From: Gallionellaceae bacterium | GTDB taxonomy: Bacteria; Pseudomonadota; Gammaproteobacteria; Burkholderiales; Gallionellaceae | Direction: 5' to 3' | NCBI GenBank assembly: GCA_030823955.1 | Contig: JAVBYO010000036.1 | Location: 62,001 to 126,000, forward strand | Length of the DNA stretch: 64,000 bases | Part shown: in pieces, positions 42,786 through 50,777 of the stretch | How the letters are laid out: every line of letters begins with the position of its first letter | How positions within the stretch are numbered: position 1 is the first letter of the stretch | Translations under genes and position numbers: made by a program | Notes under the pieces: generated by a model | What the model saw: only the letters and a program-made list of their open reading frames with translations | Databases searched by the model: none | Told to the model about the DNA's origin: nothing

Positions 42786-44549
42786 TTAATAAACACGTGC
42801 TTTGAGCGGGAATGATTCCACCGTGAGCGGTTTCAGGCGCACGGGTTTGTAATCCAGACGCTGTCCCTCGCTATAGAACAGCGAGTGTTTCAACCATTTC
42901 TTGTCATCGCGTTCGGGGAAGTCGTCGCGGGCATGGGCGCCACGGCTCTCTTCGCGTGCGGCAGCGGCGATCATGGTGGCCTGGGCGACCTCGATGAGAT
43001 TGTCCAGTTCCAGTGCTTCGACACGCGCGGTGTTGAACACCTTGCTTTGGTCATTGATGACGGTGTTCTTGGCGCGCTCGGCGACTTCGCGGATCTTGTC
43101 CACCCCGGCAGACAGCAGATCGGGGAAACGGAACACACCGCAATGGGTCTGCATCACATTGCGCATGTCCGCCCCCACCGCAGCCACCCGCTCCCCCTGT
43201 TTCTGGTTCTCCAGTCGCGCCAATCGCGCCAACGGCCTGTCTGTCGCATCGGCGGGCAAAGGCTTGTGATGCGGATTGAGCTTGAGGTCTTCGATGATCT
43301 GGCGTCCGGCGGCACGCCCAAACACGATCAAATCAAGCAGCGAATTACAACCGAGGCGGTTCGCGCCGTGTACCGAGACACAGGCACATTCACCAACCGC
43401 ATAGAAACCCTGCACCACATCTTCCGGCGCGGTACGGTGCGGCGCAACGACCTGTCCGTGATAATTGGTCGGGATACCGCCCATCATGTAGTGTGCGGTC
43501 GGCACCACGGGGATAGGTGCGTGGGCCGGATCGACATGGGCGAACTTGAGTGCGATATCGCGGATACCCGGCAAGCGGTGACGGATGACATCGTCGCCCA
43601 GATGATCCAGCTTGAGCAGCACATGGTCGCCTTTGGGGCCGCAACCGCGCCCTTCCTTGATTTCGGTCGCCATGGCGCGCGACACCACATCGCGGCTGGC
43701 CAAGTCTTTGGCGGTCGGCGCATAACGCGGCATAAAACGCTCGCCGTCTTTGTTCACCAGATAACCGCCCTCACCGCGCACACCTTCTGTGATGAGCACG
43801 CCCGCGCCATACACCCCGGTCGGGTGGAACTGGAAGAACTCCATGTCCTCCAGCGGGATGCCCGCGCGCGCCGCCATACCGAGGCCGTCGCCGGTGTTGA
43901 TGTAGGCATTGGTGCTGGCGGCGAAGATACGCCCCGCGCCGCCCGTGGCGAACAAAGTGGCTCGGGCATGCAGGATCATCACTTCGCTGGTCTCGATCTC
44001 CATCGCCACCACGCCCAGCACATCACCGTCTTCGTCACGGATCAGATCGAGCGCCATCCATTCCACGAAGAAGTTGGTATTGGCTTGTACGTTCTGCTGA
44101 TACAGCGTGTGCAACAGTGCATGGCCGGTACGGTCGGCGGCGGCACAGGCTCTGTCCACCGGCGCTTTACCGTAATCCTGCATGTGCCCGCCGAACGGGC
44201 GCTGATAGATCTTGCCGTTGTCCAGACGGTCGAACGGCATACCGAAATGCTCCAGCTCGTACACCACTTCCGGTGCCGCGCGGCACATATATTCGATGGC
44301 ATCCTGATCGCCCAGATAATCCGAGCCTTTCACCGTGTCGTACATATGCCACAGCCAGTTGTCTTCCTTGACGTTACCCAGCGAAGCGGCGATACCGCCC
44401 TGCGCCGCAACCGTATGTGAGCGTGTCGGGAACACCTTGGACAAAACGGCCACTTTCAAACCCGCCTGGGAAAGCTGCAAAGCCGCGCGCATACCCGCTC
44501 CGCCCGCACCGACCACGACCACATCGAATGTTCTTTTAGTTATTGCCAT
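42786..44549 (-). CDS. sdhA: Succinate dehydrogenase flavoprotein subunit
   Basis: 587-residue FAD subunit oxidising succinate to fumarate. FAD-binding [11 protein letters not shown] is at 14-24, the covalent FAD His is His45 in [10 protein letters not shown], and the active-site segments are [18 protein letters not shown] and [11 protein letters not shown]; the capping Arg lies in [14 protein letters not shown]. The C-terminus [16 protein letters not shown] is complete. Downstream the operon is interrupted by the GxxExxY cassette, starting 10 bp after the stop. Upstream lies sdhD with a palindromic repeat between. Confidence 0.97.
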   Translation of the reverse strand: MAITKRTFDVVVVGAGGAGMRAALQLSQAGLKVAVLSKVFPTRSHTVAAQGGIAASLGNVKEDNWLWHMYDTVKGSDYLGDQDAIEYMCRAAPEVVYELEHFGMPFDRLDNGKIYQRPFGGHMQDYGKAPVDRACAAADRTGHALLHTLYQQNVQANTNFFVEWMALDLIRDEDGDVLGVVAMEIETSEVMILHARATLFATGGAGRIFAASTNAYINTGDGLGMAARAGIPLEDMEFFQFHPTGVYGAGVLITEGVRGEGGYLVNKDGERFMPRYAPTAKDLASRDVVSRAMATEIKEGRGCGPKGDHVLLKLDHLGDDVIRHRLPGIRDIALKFAHVDPAHAPIPVVPTAHYMMGGIPTNYHGQVVAPHRTAPEDVVQGFYAVGECACVSVHGANRLGCNSLLDLIVFGRAAGRQIIEDLKLNPHHKPLPADATDRPLARLARLENQKQGERVAAVGADMRNVMQTHCGVFRFPDLLSAGVDKIREVAERAKNTVINDQSKVFNTARVEALELDNLIEVAQATMIAAAAREESRGAHARDDFPERDDKKWLKHSLFYSEGQRLDYKPVRLKPLTVESFPLKARVY

Positions 44550-44560
44550 TATTTATCTCC

Positions 44561-44620
44561 ATGTAGGAGCGGGCCGTGCCCGCGATCATTTTTCATTCGC
44601 GGACGCTTCCGCTCCTACAT
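44561..44620. repeat. Imperfect palindrome between sdhD and sdhA (family A relative)
   Basis: ATGTAGGAGCGG and CCGCTCCTACAT form outer arms around an inner part with GCCCGCGA and TCGCGGAC. The GTAGGAGCG outer arm equals that of the 56-bp family, but the inner stem differs (GGGCCGTGCC). It begins at the sdhD stop and may form an mRNA hairpin in the sdh transcript. Confidence 0.7.
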
Positions 44621-44967
44621 CACACACCCCAAAGTATTTGCACCGACCAGATCACATACAGCAACAAGGCCAGTATGACTGCCACATGGATGAGCAAGCG
44701 GACGCTGGCGGGTTTGACGTAATCCATCACGATGTCGCGCACACCGATCCACGCGTGGTAGAACAGACTGAGCAGGAACAGCAATGCGAAAGAACGCACC
44801 ACATCATCGGCGAATAGCCCGGTCCATACGTCGTAACCGACCGTCGGCTGCAACAACAGATAGACCGCGACAAAGACCGTGAACAGCACCATCACCACCG
44901 CAGTGATGCGTTGCGCCAGCCAATCGCGCAAACCGTAATGCGCCCCGGTCACCACTCGATTCAACAT
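44620..44967 (-). CDS. sdhD: Succinate dehydrogenase membrane anchor subunit SdhD
   Basis: 115-residue anchor with three membrane helices. RVVTGAHYGLRDWLAQRITAVVM and LFYHAWIGVRDIVMDYVKP carry the usual quinone- and heme-site residues (Arg, His, Asp). The start MLNRVVTGAHYG at 44967 overlaps the end of sdhC by 7 bp; the frame continuing upstream lies inside sdhC and is not used. Confidence 0.9.
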   Translation of the reverse strand: MLNRVVTGAHYGLRDWLAQRITAVVMVLFTVFVAVYLLLQPTVGYDVWTGLFADDVVRSFALLFLLSLFYHAWIGVRDIVMDYVKPASVRLLIHVAVILALLLYVIWSVQILWGV

Positions 44968-45335
44968 AGCTTCACCCCGATCAGAACCGTGAGCACAAGA
45001 CTGACGCCCAACACCCAGCGACTGCTGGAACGTGCCTTGGCCAGACTGGAGGCCAGATGCAGATCGATAGCCAGATAACGGATACCGGCACAGAAATGAT
45101 GCAAGAACGCCCACAACAACCCCAACCAGACCAGCTTGCTCAGTGGATGCTGCAATACATCCACAAGCTGAGTATAGGTCTCGATCGAACGCAAACTGTA
45201 CTGCAACGCCAACAGCAAGAGCGGCAATGCCAGGAACAGCAACGCGCCGCTAACGCGATGCAGGATAGAGACGTAACCGGCCAGAGGAAGTTTGATGAGA
45301 TGCAGGGCGAGATGCTTGGGGCGTTTTTTATTCAT
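44961..45335 (-). CDS. sdhC: Succinate dehydrogenase cytochrome b556 subunit SdhC
   Basis: 124-residue anchor subunit, first gene of the sdh-gltA-suc operon. The N-terminus MNKKRPKHLALHLIKLPLAGYVSILHRVSGALLF contains the SdhC signature HRxSG (quinone-site Ser/Arg). LHHFCAGIRYLAIDL carries the heme b His. Three helices are predicted. Confidence 0.92.
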   Translation of the reverse strand: MNKKRPKHLALHLIKLPLAGYVSILHRVSGALLFLALPLLLLALQYSLRSIETYTQLVDVLQHPLSKLVWLGLLWAFLHHFCAGIRYLAIDLHLASSLAKARSSSRWVLGVSLVLTVLIGVKLC

Positions 45336-45362
45336 TGTGACCGACTCGCAAAACGATGTGCA

Positions 45363-45390
45363 ATCTTACACCCGGATATTTTTTGCGCAA
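45363..45390 (-). promoter_or_regulatory. Candidate promoter of the sdh operon
   Basis: On the minus strand TTGCGC (45390-45385) and TAAGAT (45368-45363) are 16 bp apart, about 30 bp upstream of sdhC. The boxes are imperfect but fit the gene position. Confidence 0.3.
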
Positions 45391-45434
45391 CTCGGATTCC
45401 CGAAAATTAATAACCGTTTGTTGGAAATTTAATA

Positions 45435-45565
45435 ATGGACATGCTCCGCATTGACGAGCACTCCTCTCTTGCATCTGATTTCATGCCAGAATATCCGCCC
45501 GCGAACGACTCGACACCATTCGAGCAGATCGTCAGGGAATGCCAACGATTACTTGAATCCAAGCC
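45435..45565 (+). pseudogene. Possible remnant of a moxR gene (N-terminal ~45 codons)
   Basis: A frame from ATG 45435 yields a product with STPFEQIVRECQRLLESKP, which resembles the start of MoxR ATPases that precede DUF58 and transglutaminase genes in many proteobacteria. The similarity ends at KP, where the DUF58 gene begins in another frame, and nothing of the AAA+ core remains. This could be a deletion joining moxR to the DUF58 gene. It may equally be a chance short frame (66 residues to its stop at 45635). Confidence 0.3.
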
Positions 45566-46516
45566 GTGCTCAACTCATTCCGACAAAGATTCCGCAACTG
45601 GGCCTTTCGCCGTACCGTGGAAACCGGCACGGTGATACTCAACCAGCGCCGTATATACATCCTGCCTACACGCCGGGGTGTCGGCTTCGCCTGCGTGCTG
45701 ATCCTCATGCTGCTGGGCGACATCAACTACAACCTGAGTCTGGGCTACGCCTTCACCTTTCTGCTCGCCACTAGCGGCGGTCTGAGCATGTTGTATACCT
45801 TCCGCAACATGGCTGCTCTGGAGATCCATGCCGGGCCTGTAACACCGGTATTCGCCGAAGAAGACGTGTGTTTCGTCTTTTACTTTGACAATCCCGGCAA
45901 GTTGGAACGCTACCAACTGCATCTGCATGACGACGCCGGGCATCTCAATGTCTTTGATCTGCCGGCCCGACAAGTCACTGCCGTCATGCTGCCCCTGCCC
46001 GCTATCCAACGCGGCTGGCTGGATAGCGGGCGCCTGACACTACACACCGAATTCCCGCTCGGACTGTTCCACGCATGGACCTATCTCCACTTCGATGTGT
46101 GCGGCTTGGTCTATCCCAAACCGGCGGCACCACGGCCTTTGCCAGCCGCGTCCAGCCAAAACGGCGGGGGCGGTGTGATAAGTGCCGGGGACGAGGATTT
46201 TTCCGGTCTGCGCGATTACGCACCCGGCGATGCCTTGCCCCGCATCGCATGGAAGACACTGGCACGCGCGCAGGGTTTGCAGGTCAAACAATTCACGGCA
46301 GAACAAGGCAGTGAATTGTGGCTGGACGCATCCGCGCTCAATGAGACTTTGGAACATAAACTGGAGATTCTGACCCGCTGGGTGCTGGATGCGGATGCAC
46401 AAGGCCTGCACTACGGCTTGCGCCTGGCGGGGCAAGACATCCCCCCGCAACATGGGGCGGCACATCGCGCGGACTGCCTACGGGCGCTGGCGCTATACGG
46501 AATGAATGAAAAATGA
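45566..46516 (+). CDS. DUF58 domain membrane protein
   Basis: 316-residue protein with two N-terminal membrane helices (RRGVGFACVLILMLLGDINYNLSLGYAFTFLLATSGG), a beta-rich extracellular-type middle, and the DUF58 motif SGLRDYAPGDALPRIAWKTLARAQGLQVKQF near 210-240. DUF58 proteins resemble von Willebrand A folds and work with MoxR ATPases. The start is GTG at 45566, without a strong ribosome site. It precedes a transglutaminase gene, the usual partner; the moxR partner seems lost or located elsewhere. Confidence 0.82.
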   Translation: MLNSFRQRFRNWAFRRTVETGTVILNQRRIYILPTRRGVGFACVLILMLLGDINYNLSLGYAFTFLLATSGGLSMLYTFRNMAALEIHAGPVTPVFAEEDVCFVFYFDNPGKLERYQLHLHDDAGHLNVFDLPARQVTAVMLPLPAIQRGWLDSGRLTLHTEFPLGLFHAWTYLHFDVCGLVYPKPAAPRPLPAASSQNGGGGVISAGDEDFSGLRDYAPGDALPRIAWKTLARAQGLQVKQFTAEQGSELWLDASALNETLEHKLEILTRWVLDADAQGLHYGLRLAGQDIPPQHGAAHRADCLRALALYGMNEK

Positions 46517-46525
46517 ATCAAAACT

Positions 46526-46652
46526 CACCACAGAGACACCGAGACACGGAGAAAACCAAATTCAACAGCAATCCATTACCTTGCTTAAAAACCATTTATA
46601 ACGACTCGATCTCGTATCTGCCTTTCTCTGTGTCTCTGTGTCTCTGTGGTGG
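46526..46652. repeat. Inverted-repeat element (CACCACAGAGACAC type), copy 1
   Basis: About 29-bp terminal inverted repeats: CACCACAGAGACACCGAGAC... from 46526 and its near reverse complement ending CTCTGTGTCTCTGTGGTGG at 46652. They flank about 65 bp of AT-rich sequence with no gene. The element fills the gap between the DUF58 and transglutaminase genes. A second copy is at 57088-57245. Confidence 0.8.
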
Positions 46653-46664
46653 ATTTGTTTTTTC

Positions 46665-48602
46665 ATGAAACTCTCCGCCCCTCTCATCTATGGCCTCATC
46701 ATCAGCATCCTGCTGGTCAGTGCACCCCATGCCGGACATCTTCCGCTATGGGTGAGCGGGACAGGAGTGCTTCTGCTCGCCTGGCGTGTTTACCTCACTC
46801 GTAACAGTCAGCGGCTGCCCCCGCGCTGGCTGCTGGTCGGTGTCACACTCGCCTGCGTGGGCGGCATCGCGCTGAGCTTCCACGCCGTGTTTGGCCGCGA
46901 GGTCGGCGTCGCACTGCTGGTTTTGCTCAGTGCGCTGAAGATGCTGGAATTACGCACAACGCGTGACGCCAGCGTACTGATCTATCTGGCCTGTTTCATC
47001 ACCATCACCCACTTCCTGTACTCACAAAGTCTGGCAACCGGGCTATTCATGCTGCTCGCCCTCACGGCGATCATGACCACCTGGATACATCTGCACACCG
47101 GTACACTCGGGCTCAAGCCGCGCCTGCGTATCGCGACCATGCTGCTCATGCAGGCCATCCCGCTGACCCTGCTGATCTTCGTCCTGTTCCCGCGTGTGTC
47201 GGGCCCGCTGTGGGGACTGCCGCAGGATGCCTATGCCAGCAGCGGCCTGTCCGACACGATGTCGCCGGGCAGTATGAGCAAGCTGACCTTGTCCGACGCG
47301 GTGGCTTTTCGCGTCACTTTCAAAGATGCAGTCCCGCTCCGCCCGCAGATGTATTGGCGCGGGCCGGTGTTATGGGATTTTGACGGACGCACCTGGACGC
47401 GCGGCCGCAGCCCCCTTCTCGCGGCACCCGCCCAACTGGAATATTCCGGTCTAGCGGTGGACTACACCGTGACGCTGGAAGCCCACAACAAATCCTGGCT
47501 GTTCGCTCTGGATATGCCGATCTCTCTTTCCATTCCGTATGTCCGCCTTGCCGATTTCCAGTTGCTGAACAAAGCACCGGTTAACTCCCGTCTGCGCTAC
47601 GAGGCGACTTCCGGCACGAATTACCGCTCCAGCCGTAACGAGCCGCAGCAACAATTGCAGCGCGCGCTGGCACTGCCGGCAGGATTCAATCCGCGCGCCC
47701 TTCAACTTGCCGCAGATTGGCGCAGGCAAGCGTCCAGTGATGAGCAGCTCATCAATACCGCATTGGATTATTTCAGCCGCAACGGCTTCGAATACACGCT
47801 GGAACCGCCACCGCTGGGGCGCGACACGGTGGACGACTTCTTGTTCACCACACGCCAAGGCTTCTGTGAATATTATGCGTCCAGCTTCGTCTTTCTGATG
47901 CGCGCGGCGGGTATTCCGGCGCGAGTCGTGACCGGTTATCAGGGCGGCGAATATAACGACCTTGGCGGCTATTACATCCTGCGCCAGTCCGATGCCCATG
48001 CCTGGACAGAGGTTTGGCTCAAAGAGCGCGGCTGGGTACGTTACGACCCCACCGCAGCCATCGCTCCCGGACGCATCCAGAACGGATTGAGTAACGCCCT
48101 CGCCGACAATGCGGCACTGCCCTTTTTGACCCGCACCCGCTGGCCGCTGTTGCTCAGCCTGCGCGACAATATAGATGCCCTGACCAACCAATGGAACCAA
48201 TGGGTGCTGGGCTACGATAACGAACGCCAGTTCGCCCTGCTCACCCGGCTGGGCATGCAGGACATCACCTGGCAAAAACTGGCGCTGTACCTGCTGGCAG
48301 GTGCCTCGCTTCTGCTGGCCTTGTTCGCCCTGTTCTTCTTGCGCCGCTTGCAGCCGCCCCTCCCTGATCCGGTGCAAACGTTATACCTGCGTTTCTGCAA
48401 AAGGTTGGCGCGCGCCGGAATCACGCGCGCAGCCCATGAGGGGCCACTGGATTTCGCCGCACGGGCCGCTGCCCTGCGGCCGCAACATGCCGCCGCCATC
48501 AATGACATCACGACACGTTACCTCGCCCTGCGTTACCGTGGACAGCAGGACCGCGCACTACTGCAAGCCTTTAGACATGCGGTGCGCAGCTTCAAGTTAT
48601 AA
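46665..48602 (+). CDS. TgpA-type transglutaminase-like membrane protein
   Basis: 645-residue inner membrane protein: five to six N-terminal helices (about 5-190), a periplasmic region, a transglutaminase-like cysteine protease fold about 385-480, and a C-terminal helix near 545-565 with a DUF4129-like tail. The catalytic triad is visible: Cys in TRQGFCEYYASSFVFLMR, His in SDAHAWTEVW and Asp in WVRYDPTAA. The start MKLSAPLIYGL at 46665 lies just after the repeat element. The family is typically downstream of moxR and DUF58; the substrate is unknown. Confidence 0.88.
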   Translation: MKLSAPLIYGLIISILLVSAPHAGHLPLWVSGTGVLLLAWRVYLTRNSQRLPPRWLLVGVTLACVGGIALSFHAVFGREVGVALLVLLSALKMLELRTTRDASVLIYLACFITITHFLYSQSLATGLFMLLALTAIMTTWIHLHTGTLGLKPRLRIATMLLMQAIPLTLLIFVLFPRVSGPLWGLPQDAYASSGLSDTMSPGSMSKLTLSDAVAFRVTFKDAVPLRPQMYWRGPVLWDFDGRTWTRGRSPLLAAPAQLEYSGLAVDYTVTLEAHNKSWLFALDMPISLSIPYVRLADFQLLNKAPVNSRLRYEATSGTNYRSSRNEPQQQLQRALALPAGFNPRALQLAADWRRQASSDEQLINTALDYFSRNGFEYTLEPPPLGRDTVDDFLFTTRQGFCEYYASSFVFLMRAAGIPARVVTGYQGGEYNDLGGYYILRQSDAHAWTEVWLKERGWVRYDPTAAIAPGRIQNGLSNALADNAALPFLTRTRWPLLLSLRDNIDALTNQWNQWVLGYDNERQFALLTRLGMQDITWQKLALYLLAGASLLLALFALFFLRRLQPPLPDPVQTLYLRFCKRLARAGITRAAHEGPLDFAARAAALRPQHAAAINDITTRYLALRYRGQQDRALLQAFRHAVRSFKL

Positions 48603-48632
48603 TCCGCCCCAGTTCAACCGCCCAGCCACATC

Positions 48633-49076
48633 ATGCACATCACCCGCCGCCTGGAATTCGATGCCGGACACCGCATCCCCAACCACAACAGCCAATGCAA
48701 ACACCTGCACGGGCATCGTTATGCCATCGAGATCACCCTGTCTGGCCAGGTCATCACGACCGCAGGTATTTCCGAACAAGGCATGGTGATGGACTTCTCC
48801 GATGTGAAACGTATCGCCAAGGAGCGCGTGGTGGACGCATGGGACCATGCCTTCCTAGTCTATCGCGGCGACAAAATGGTGCTGGACTTTCTGGAGACAC
48901 TGCCCGGCCATAAGACTGTCGTGCTGGACGTGGTGCCTACTGCCGAAAATCTGGCAAAGGCGGCCTTTGACCTGCTGGATGGAGCCTACCGCGATACGTT
49001 CGGCAACGATCTCCGCCTTGAGAACGTGCGCCTGTTCGAAACACCGAATAACTGGGCCGACCACAGCCGCAGTTGA
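48633..49076 (+). CDS. queD: 6-carboxy-tetrahydropterin synthase QueD
   Basis: Second step of queuosine/7-deazaguanine synthesis from dihydroneopterin triphosphate. The 147-residue protein has zinc ligands His13, His25 and His27 and catalytic Cys22 (FDAGHR, SQCKHLHGHRY), then VMDFSDVK and WDHAFLV with the catalytic His. VPTAENLAKAAFDLL and RLFETPNNWADH complete the fold. It is 30 bp after the transglutaminase, alone of the que genes. No preQ1 riboswitch is evident. Confidence 0.92.
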   Translation: MHITRRLEFDAGHRIPNHNSQCKHLHGHRYAIEITLSGQVITTAGISEQGMVMDFSDVKRIAKERVVDAWDHAFLVYRGDKMVLDFLETLPGHKTVVLDVVPTAENLAKAAFDLLDGAYRDTFGNDLRLENVRLFETPNNWADHSRS

Positions 49077-49118
49077 TGTGACAACAACACCGCAACCGCG
49101 TTAAATAACGGAGGCTTT

Positions 49119-49685
49119 ATGTCTATCCGCGACAGATTCCTGCTGGAACCGGAAAACGCCATCCTGCTCGTTATCGATGTGCAGGAAAAACTCAGCCCGG
49201 CTATGGCTGAGCCCGCCCTGCAACAGTTGCTGAAGAACACCGGCATCCTGCTGGAAAGTGCGCAGGAACTCGGCCTGCCGGTGATCTTCACCGAGCAATA
49301 TGTCAAAGGCTTGGGCTCGACGCTAGCGGAGCTGAAACAAAGAGCACCGGCGGCAAGCTGTTACGAAAAAATGACTTTCAGCTGCTGCGGTAACGGGGAT
49401 TTTGTTCGACAACTGAAACAAAGCGGCCGCACGCAGATCATCGTCACTGGGATGGAGGCGCATGTTTGTGTCCAACAGACCGTGATTGACCTGTTACACA
49501 ACGGCTTCAACGTCCACCTCGTCAAAGATGCCATAACGAGCCGCAGCAGCGACAACAAACAGACCGCAATCGAAGCGATGGTGCTGGCCGGAGCGATACC
49601 AACCAACACGGAGTCGGTCGTATTCCAGTTGTTGAAAGTCGCCGGGAGTGAGCCGTTCAGGAAGTTGCTCAAGCTGGTCAAATGA
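49119..49685 (+). CDS. Isochorismatase-family cysteine hydrolase
   Basis: 188-residue alpha/beta hydrolase with the catalytic triad Asp20 (VIDVQEKL), Lys84 (YEKMTFSCC) and Cys117 (GMEAHVCVQQT). The cis-peptide motif before Cys is of the YcaC-like group, closer to nicotinamidase-like hydrolases than to true isochorismatase. A GGAGG ribosome site precedes the ATG. It is the last plus-strand gene before the c-di-GMP genes. Substrate unknown. Confidence 0.87.
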   Translation: MSIRDRFLLEPENAILLVIDVQEKLSPAMAEPALQQLLKNTGILLESAQELGLPVIFTEQYVKGLGSTLAELKQRAPAASCYEKMTFSCCGNGDFVRQLKQSGRTQIIVTGMEAHVCVQQTVIDLLHNGFNVHLVKDAITSRSSDNKQTAIEAMVLAGAIPTNTESVVFQLLKVAGSEPFRKLLKLVK

Positions 49686-49726
49686 AGGACTAGCCCGCAA
49701 CGTGCAATTCAGATTGAGCAGCCAGC

Positions 49727-50707
49727 CTACTCGATCTGGCCGTAAACGCCCGCTCCCACCCGATCCCGTCCGGTCTTCTTCGCCTGATATAGCGCGAAGT
49801 CGGCGGACTTGAGCAAGGTCTCCAGCGTGGTCTTTTCGTCTGGTACCACCGAAGCCACCCCGCAACTGATGGTGACATGGCGCGATTCGGTGGCGTAATG
49901 GGGGATGTTCAGATCCGACACCTGCTGGCGCAAACGGTTGGCGATCCATTTCGCCCCGTCGGTATCGGTCTCGCCCAGCACCAGCACGAACTCTTCGCCG
50001 CCGTAACGCGCGGCCAGGTCGGTGGCACGCGGTGCGGCACGCCCGACCTGGTCGGCCACTTTCTTCAGACACTCGTCACCCGCCTGATGGCCGTATTTAT
50101 CATTGAACAGTTTGAAGTGGTCGACATCGATCATGACCAGCGCCAGCGGTTTGTTCATCCGTTCGCAGCGCCGCCACTCGCGTATCGCCAGCTCGTCGTA
50201 CATGCGCCGGTTGGAGATGCCGGTCAGCCCGTCGGTGGCGGAAAGACGCTGTAGTTTGACGTTTGCTTCGTTCAGTTTTTGCGTCATGTCGACTAGCGCG
50301 CGCTGCATCTCCACCAGACGGTACATCGCCCTGATCTTGGCTTTGAGCACGATCTCGCTGATCGGCTTCATCAGGTAATCGTCGCCGCCGACCTCGATAC
50401 CGCGCGCCAAATCCTCATCCTTATCCATGCTGGTCAGGAAGATGATCGCGGTCCAGTCCTCGGCTTTTTCCAGAGCCCGTATCTTGAGCGCCACATCGAA
50501 GCCGTCGATATCGGGTAGCTGCGCATCGAGCAAAATGATGTCCGGCTGTTCGCGGTGGTAGATATCGAGTGCCGCTGCGCCGGTCTCGGCGGTCAGGGGA
50601 GTGATACTCATGCGCCCCAGATAGTTGCACAACACCTTCATGGTGACCTTGCTATCCTCCACCACCAACACTTTGATCGTGTCGTTGCTTTCCATCTTTT
50701 TTTTCAT
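49727..50707 (-). CDS. Response regulator with GGDEF output (diguanylate cyclase)
   Basis: 326-residue soluble protein. Receiver domain about 9-128 (VLVVEDSKVTMKVLCNYLG, phospho-acceptor Asp in IILLDAQLPDIDGF near 56, Lys in YLMKPIS), then a coiled linker and a GGDEF domain about 160-322 with intact GGEEF (AARYGGEEFVLVLGE). The layout resembles WspR/PleD-like regulators. No histidine kinase is adjacent. The start MKKKMESNDT at 50707 follows GGAGAGG. It lies 70 bp after the large GGDEF/EAL gene on the same strand. Confidence 0.92.
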   Translation of the reverse strand: MKKKMESNDTIKVLVVEDSKVTMKVLCNYLGRMSITPLTAETGAAALDIYHREQPDIILLDAQLPDIDGFDVALKIRALEKAEDWTAIIFLTSMDKDEDLARGIEVGGDDYLMKPISEIVLKAKIRAMYRLVEMQRALVDMTQKLNEANVKLQRLSATDGLTGISNRRMYDELAIREWRRCERMNKPLALVMIDVDHFKLFNDKYGHQAGDECLKKVADQVGRAAPRATDLAARYGGEEFVLVLGETDTDGAKWIANRLRQQVSDLNIPHYATESRHVTISCGVASVVPDEKTTLETLLKSADFALYQAKKTGRDRVGAGVYGQIE

Positions 50708-50777
50708 TGCGCCTCTCCAATGGTCTGCCGCCATTATAAGTCGGAAATCAGGCTGGAGCAGTCACAAAACGGTGTGA

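Noticed and set aside
42885-44420. 511-codon open frame opposite sdhA
   Set aside because: Shadow of sdhA with no recognisable domain.
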